8,692 nucleotides of DNA from Gammaproteobacteria bacterium (GTDB taxonomy: Bacteria > Pseudomonadota > Gammaproteobacteria > Granulosicoccales > Granulosicoccaceae), in the NCBI GenBank assembly GCA_019634245.1, contig JAHQVR010000280.1:1-8692 (forward strand). The letters are read 5' to 3'. The notes beneath the pieces were generated by a model. That model saw only the letters and a list, made by a program, of their open reading frames with translations. It was not told where the DNA came from and did not search any database. This document shows positions 5,484 through 8,692 of the stretch, one piece after another. Position 1 is the first letter of the stretch. Every line of letters begins with the position of its first letter. Both the position numbers and the translations under genes were made by a program.

Positions 5484-7061
5484 CTAAGAACCAATGATTG
5501 GCGGAAGCTTTAGGGACACACGAGTGCCTTCACTTGGTTCCGATTCAATATTCAACACCGCGCCAATACTCAATGCTCGTTCATGCATTATTGACATGCC
5601 AAAGTGCTCTTCTTCCAAATAGGCACTGCCATTCGCTTGCCAAACGCTCGACAAATCCGGCGAAAACCCAATGCCATCATCTTCGACCAAGATTGACCGT
5701 ACGCCGTTGTGATCTTCATCTAGATAAACACGAATGAGCTCCGCTTTCGAATACTTTTGAGCGTTCATCAGGGACTCGCCAACGATTTTTTTTACAACCG
5801 AAATTTCTTCTGGAGCGAATCGAATTGACGGACTTCCACATTGAAAAAAAACATCCATATTGCTCGATTCACGAAACTCTTCAATGGCTTGCTCTAAAAC
5901 ATCGATGTGCCTTTGCTCACTTATCGGCATTCGATATTCGTGAATCATTTCGCGAACTTCCCGATTAGCGACGTTTATGGTTCGTTCAATTTTCTCAACC
6001 TCAGCGTACCAATCATTATTGTCCGCTGCGGACATGCTCTCTTTAAGTAGCGCCACTTGATTGCGAGTGGCCAGTAGTGTTTGGGCTAACGAATCGTGAA
6101 TGGCTGCGGCGAGCGAGGTGCGTTCGCTTATTATTCTTGCGCCCTGTGCCTGCTTGGCAGCCTGTTGTTTCGTCATAAACTGACTCAACTGCTCAGAGAC
6201 AGTCTCCAGCACTCTTTCAGTTTCATTCTGACCCATACTACTAGCCGGGTCGCACAGTATCTGTACATAGCCGGCGAGTACATTTCCAGTGAAAAAAGGG
6301 ACTTGAATTTTTGCTGGGTGGCTGGGGTTGGAATTGTCGGTGATAGAAATTGTCTGAGGAGATAATTCAAGCAGCTGCTCTTCCGTAGAATTCACAGAAA
6401 TGGTGCTCACGCCATCTTTAGTGCTTTGCAGTGCCGTTACGATGGTAAAGTGCCCATCCACTTTCAGACACCCATATACCACAGCAGTTTCCCACCACGC
6501 AGCTAATCGCTGACACACAATGTCGATTAGTTCACGAGTATCAGATTCGCGTGCAACATCTGCAGCGATCCGGAAAAGCAACCCTCTAACTTTCTTTTGT
6601 TGTTCTAAAGAATGGGTTTGCGATTCAACCACGTCCTCCATCTCTGTAGAGAGCTGTAGAAGTGAAGCCGCTAAGTTTCTAGTGTGAAAATTAAGTTCTT
6701 TGTGATGAGGGTGTGACTCCGGCAGTATTATTCGCGCGTCAAGGTTTCCATCACACACTTGTTGGAGCCATTTTCTTAACGCTAACTCTGGTTGGATAAA
6801 ATGACGATAAACCAAAAACCAAATGCCCGGTAAACCAACGGCGACCACAAGCACTGCGACAACCCATCCCAACAGTAAAACAGGTGTGACAAATGAAACG
6901 TTTGAAATCAACAGCAAACCGAGCGCGATAAGCCCGATAAGGGTCAGCCCAGCCACACACCAGCGGATAAATCTGGCCGATTTGAGCGCCCGACCATAGG
7001 TGGAGATCGCCCCTCTGCGGACGCTGTAATCAATGGGACTGTTTTGGCTAATTTTTTTCAT
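5484..7061 (-). CDS. Membrane sensor histidine kinase, NarX-like (HisKA_3), without periplasmic domain
   Basis: A 525-aa inner-membrane kinase. Two hydrophobic helices (about 34-52 and 61-85) are joined by only about eight residues, so there is no periplasmic sensor domain. A HAMP-like linker (about 86-140) and coiled coil lead to a GAF-like region (about 155-298) that holds Cys183, Cys198 and Cys270 and may sense a cytoplasmic or membrane signal. The HisKA_3 dimerisation box ERTSLAAAIHDSLAQTLL places the phosphoacceptor at His322. The ATPase domain has the N box GESLMNAQKYSKA (Asn433), the G1 box VEDDGIGFS and the G2 box EHFGMSIMHERA. All catalytic motifs are intact. ATG7061 overlaps the end of dsrR by 14 nt, and the NarL-type regulator follows 13 nt after the stop. 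The position suggests it senses the state of sulfur oxidation; the signal is unknown. Confidence 0.93.
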   Translation of the reverse strand: MKKISQNSPIDYSVRRGAISTYGRALKSARFIRWCVAGLTLIGLIALGLLLISNVSFVTPVLLLGWVVAVLVVAVGLPGIWFLVYRHFIQPELALRKWLQQVCDGNLDARIILPESHPHHKELNFHTRNLAASLLQLSTEMEDVVESQTHSLEQQKKVRGLLFRIAADVARESDTRELIDIVCQRLAAWWETAVVYGCLKVDGHFTIVTALQSTKDGVSTISVNSTEEQLLELSPQTISITDNSNPSHPAKIQVPFFTGNVLAGYVQILCDPASSMGQNETERVLETVSEQLSQFMTKQQAAKQAQGARIISERTSLAAAIHDSLAQTLLATRNQVALLKESMSAADNNDWYAEVEKIERTINVANREVREMIHEYRMPISEQRHIDVLEQAIEEFRESSNMDVFFQCGSPSIRFAPEEISVVKKIVGESLMNAQKYSKAELIRVYLDEDHNGVRSILVEDDGIGFSPDLSSVWQANGSAYLEEEHFGMSIMHERALSIGAVLNIESEPSEGTRVSLKLPPIIGS

Positions 7062-7395
7062 CCCGTGAACCGCTCACCTCCTCATCCTCCTTGGGTGGCA
7101 CATAATGTTCATCATTTGGGTTGAGAAAAATGAAATGTTGGTCGCCATCATCCATTAACACATAGTCTAATTCTGTTCCGTTGAGCAGCACTAGATGCTC
7201 CTTTGCAATGATGACGTCTATGCCACTGCTAGCCACCATCGTATCTCCGGGATCTGGGTCATCAAAACCCATTTGGTACACGATAGAGCCATCTTCGATT
7301 CTTTTCGCCGCTATGCGTAGTGGCATATCAAGAATGTCTTGCTCGGTCATACTGCGCTTGAGCTCTTTACCAGCCGCTTTGCTCACTTTAAACAT
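7048..7395 (-). CDS. dsrR: DsrR: IscA/HesB-fold protein without cluster-binding cysteines
   Basis: A 115-aa protein with the A-type carrier (IscA/HesB) layout: FKVSKAAGKELKRS helix, LRIAAKRIEDGSIVYQMGFDD, then GIDVIIAKEHLVLLNGTELDYVL and FIFLNPND. True IscA proteins use three cysteines (one in the central strand, a CxC near the end); this sequence contains no cysteine at all. That is the hallmark of DsrR, which in Allochromatium vinosum does not bind iron or Fe-S clusters and affects dsr gene expression post-transcriptionally. Its place immediately after dsrN is the A. vinosum order. The C-terminus carries an extra acidic tail (PPKEDEEVSGSRDEKN). Its start overlaps the dsrN stop by 8 nt and its end overlaps the kinase start by 14 nt, so all three are coupled. 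Confidence 0.88.
   Translation of the reverse strand: MFKVSKAAGKELKRSMTEQDILDMPLRIAAKRIEDGSIVYQMGFDDPDPGDTMVASSGIDVIIAKEHLVLLNGTELDYVLMDDGDQHFIFLNPNDEHYVPPKEDEEVSGSRDEKN
7074..7082 (-). promoter_or_regulatory. Full-length anti-SD match inside dsrR, before the kinase start
   Basis: AGGAGGTGA on the minus strand is complementary to nine bases of the usual 16S rRNA 3' end (UCACCUCCU). It lies 12 nt from the kinase ATG7061, somewhat farther than usual. An in-frame TGA lies between it and the ATG and no alternative start occurs there, so ATG7061 remains the start. The site is encoded by the Glu-Glu-Val-Ser part of the DsrR tail. Confidence 0.45.
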
Positions 7396-8692
7396 AGTTG
7401 GACAAGCCTATCTTTTGTTCACGCACACGAGCTAAAAAATTATCAATCCAGGGCGTTGAAGCTGATTGTCGAAAATGTGCGTAGCTGGCGATGGCATTGT
7501 GCACTCGAACACCGTCATGCTGGCCGTCAATACCATGGCCTCGTTTTACACGATAGACGAATTCAGGAGGCGAGTCGAACACAACCTCGGAGTGGTGAAA
7601 CTCATGCGCCCAAAACGGATGATCTGGTGCATCAAGCTCTGCCAATTGTATATAACCGCGACCTACGGGCTTCTTGCGCATGCGAATGGTGCCATTGATC
7701 ACACCGGCAAGAGGCCATCGCACTCCCTGCTCCGTTACCAGTGTTTGACACAAAAACATCAGACCACCACATTCTGCGTGCACTGGCATTCCTGCACTTA
7801 TGGCCTCACGAATCTCGCACTTGAGTGCTTCGTTTTCCGATAAAGACTGCGCATGATGCTCCGGGAATCCACCGCCAATTATTAAGCCGTCGATATTTGC
7901 AGGAAGACACTCAGACATTGGTGAAAAAGCGATTAACTCAACGCCACAGGCTTTCAAGTAGTCCAGATCATCCTGGTAATAGAAATGAAAGGCTTCATCT
8001 TGCGCAATCGCGATTCTGAAATTTGATGACTGGGTAGAGCCCGCATTACAGGCACTGTCGTGAATTTGCTCTGGTTCGACGGTGGGCACATGGGCAAACA
8101 ACGCATCGAGATCGCAATGGTCCAAAATAAGTGCTTTCGCCGATTGGATCGTATTGTTAGCTTCAGGTGAATCGGGTGCGGGTAATAGTCCTAGGTTTTG
8201 TTCTGCAATTGCCACCTCAGAATACTCGGGCACCTCGCCAATAATCGGTAAATCTGTATAGGTATTAATGGCGTTGGATATTTTTCGACCGTGTCTGTCG
8301 GTTTTTACCCGATTCAATATGACACCAGCGAACGCCACATCTGGATCGAACAACATTAGGCCGTTGAGCAGAGCTGCCACGGTACGATGCATGCCTCGGC
8401 AATCAACCACGAGTAGAACGGGTAAATCTAACGTCTTTGCAATTGCAGCATTACTATCAGATCCACTGATATCCATACCATCGTGTAGCCCCATAGTTCC
8501 CTCTACCAATGAAATCTGAGCTGATTCGGAACGCTGCTCATATAGGGCTGCCAGTTCAAATTCGCTTTGTTGGCGCGGATCGAGGTTATAGCAAGGCTGC
8601 CCACTAGCCATTGCGAGCCATAGAGGATCTATATAATCAGGGCCTTTTTTAAAAGTTTGCGCACTATAGTCTTTACTGGTAGCTGCCGCAGC
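7388..8692 (-). CDS. dsrN: DsrN: siroheme amidase, cobyrinate a,c-diamide synthase (CbiA) homologue (5'-truncated)
   Basis: The frame is open to the window edge (434 codons visible). The ATG at 8611 is not the start, because the in-frame codons before it encode FKKGPDYIDPLWLA, the CbiA substrate/nucleotide motif, so about 20-30 N-terminal residues including the P-loop lie outside. Numbering from the edge, the ATP-dependent synthetase half shows PCYNLDP (33-39) and VEGTMGLHDG (63-72). The class I glutamine amidotransferase half shows IIGGGFPEHH, the nucleophile Cys308 in AECGGLMFL, and the catalytic His406 in ASYAHF. CbiA amidates cobyrinate with glutamine and ATP; the homologue in dsr operons, DsrN, amidates siroheme to the siroamide cofactor of DsrAB. 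With DsrR directly behind it (8-nt overlap), DsrN is much more likely than a B12 gene. No cob/cbi gene is visible. Confidence 0.9.
   Translation of the reverse strand, partial: AAAATSKDYSAQTFKKGPDYIDPLWLAMASGQPCYNLDPRQQSEFELAALYEQRSESAQISLVEGTMGLHDGMDISGSDSNAAIAKTLDLPVLLVVDCRGMHRTVAALLNGLMLFDPDVAFAGVILNRVKTDRHGRKISNAINTYTDLPIIGEVPEYSEVAIAEQNLGLLPAPDSPEANNTIQSAKALILDHCDLDALFAHVPTVEPEQIHDSACNAGSTQSSNFRIAIAQDEAFHFYYQDDLDYLKACGVELIAFSPMSECLPANIDGLIIGGGFPEHHAQSLSENEALKCEIREAISAGMPVHAECGGLMFLCQTLVTEQGVRWPLAGVINGTIRMRKKPVGRGYIQLAELDAPDHPFWAHEFHHSEVVFDSPPEFVYRVKRGHGIDGQHDGVRVHNAIASYAHFRQSASTPWIDNFLARVREQKIGLSNYV

Noticed and set aside
7339..7843. Two long plus-strand frames (7339-7698 and 7466-7843) opposite dsrN
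   Set aside because: They lie antisense to clear DsrN coding sequence with intact motifs; their translations are low-complexity mixtures rich in His, Cys and Arg typical of shadow frames.
7388..8692. Calling the CbiA homologue a cobalamin biosynthesis gene
   Set aside because: Its overlap with a cysteine-free DsrR and the sulfur context fit DsrN, and no other cobalamin gene is visible.

Overview
The window reads as part of the sulfur-oxidation region of a gammaproteobacterium (a marine or brackish chemolithotroph or phototroph is my inference; I cannot name a genus). The strongest markers, all on the minus strand, are dsrN and dsrR (the tail of a reverse-type dissimilatory sulfite reductase operon), a TusA sulfur carrier, an FccB-type sulfide dehydrogenase flavoprotein with a Tat signal, and a YeeE/YedE thiosulfate-type permease. 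Base composition looks moderate and even, and I see no transposase, integrase, CRISPR array, rRNA or tRNA.

Layout, in minus-strand transcription order from the right edge. (1) 8692-7048: dsrN (5' end outside the window) overlaps dsrR by 8 nt. (2) 7061-4802: a membrane sensor kinase of the NarX/HisKA_3 class overlaps the end of dsrR by 14 nt and is followed 13 nt later by a NarL-type response regulator. The four genes therefore look like one transcript, with the two-component pair sitting where Allochromatium vinosum has dsrS. (3) 4640-4198: tusA plus a 68-codon unknown gene only 5 nt behind it. (4) 3905-2631: fccB with a GTG start and a strong ribosome binding site, ended by a perfect 12-bp hairpin. 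(5) 2496-632: a 73-codon unknown gene, the yeeE-like permease, and a LexA-fold (S24) protein with no DNA-binding domain and no obvious catalytic lysine. On the plus strand, the left edge holds the 3' part of a PiuC/YbiX iron(II)/2-oxoglutarate hydroxylase. It converges on the S24 gene with 4 nt between stop codons and probably marks the edge of the sulfur block.

How they may work together: the permease could import thiosulfate or a related sulfur species, FccB would oxidise sulfide in the periplasm, TusA would carry persulfide sulfur in the cytoplasm toward the Dsr system, and DsrN would amidate siroheme for DsrAB. DsrR is an IscA-fold protein without cysteines that modulates dsr expression in A. 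vinosum. The kinase/regulator pair is the natural candidate for switching these genes.

The most interesting unexplained signal is a set of 7-2-7 dyads centred on CTTTAG upstream of fccB (two copies), tusA (one) and yeeE (one weaker). Their geometry is that expected for a NarL-type regulator such as the one encoded here. No gene-free stretch exceeds 300 bases. The longest, 3906-4197, holds the fccB leader with two of these sites and an overlapping palindrome at 4105-4129.
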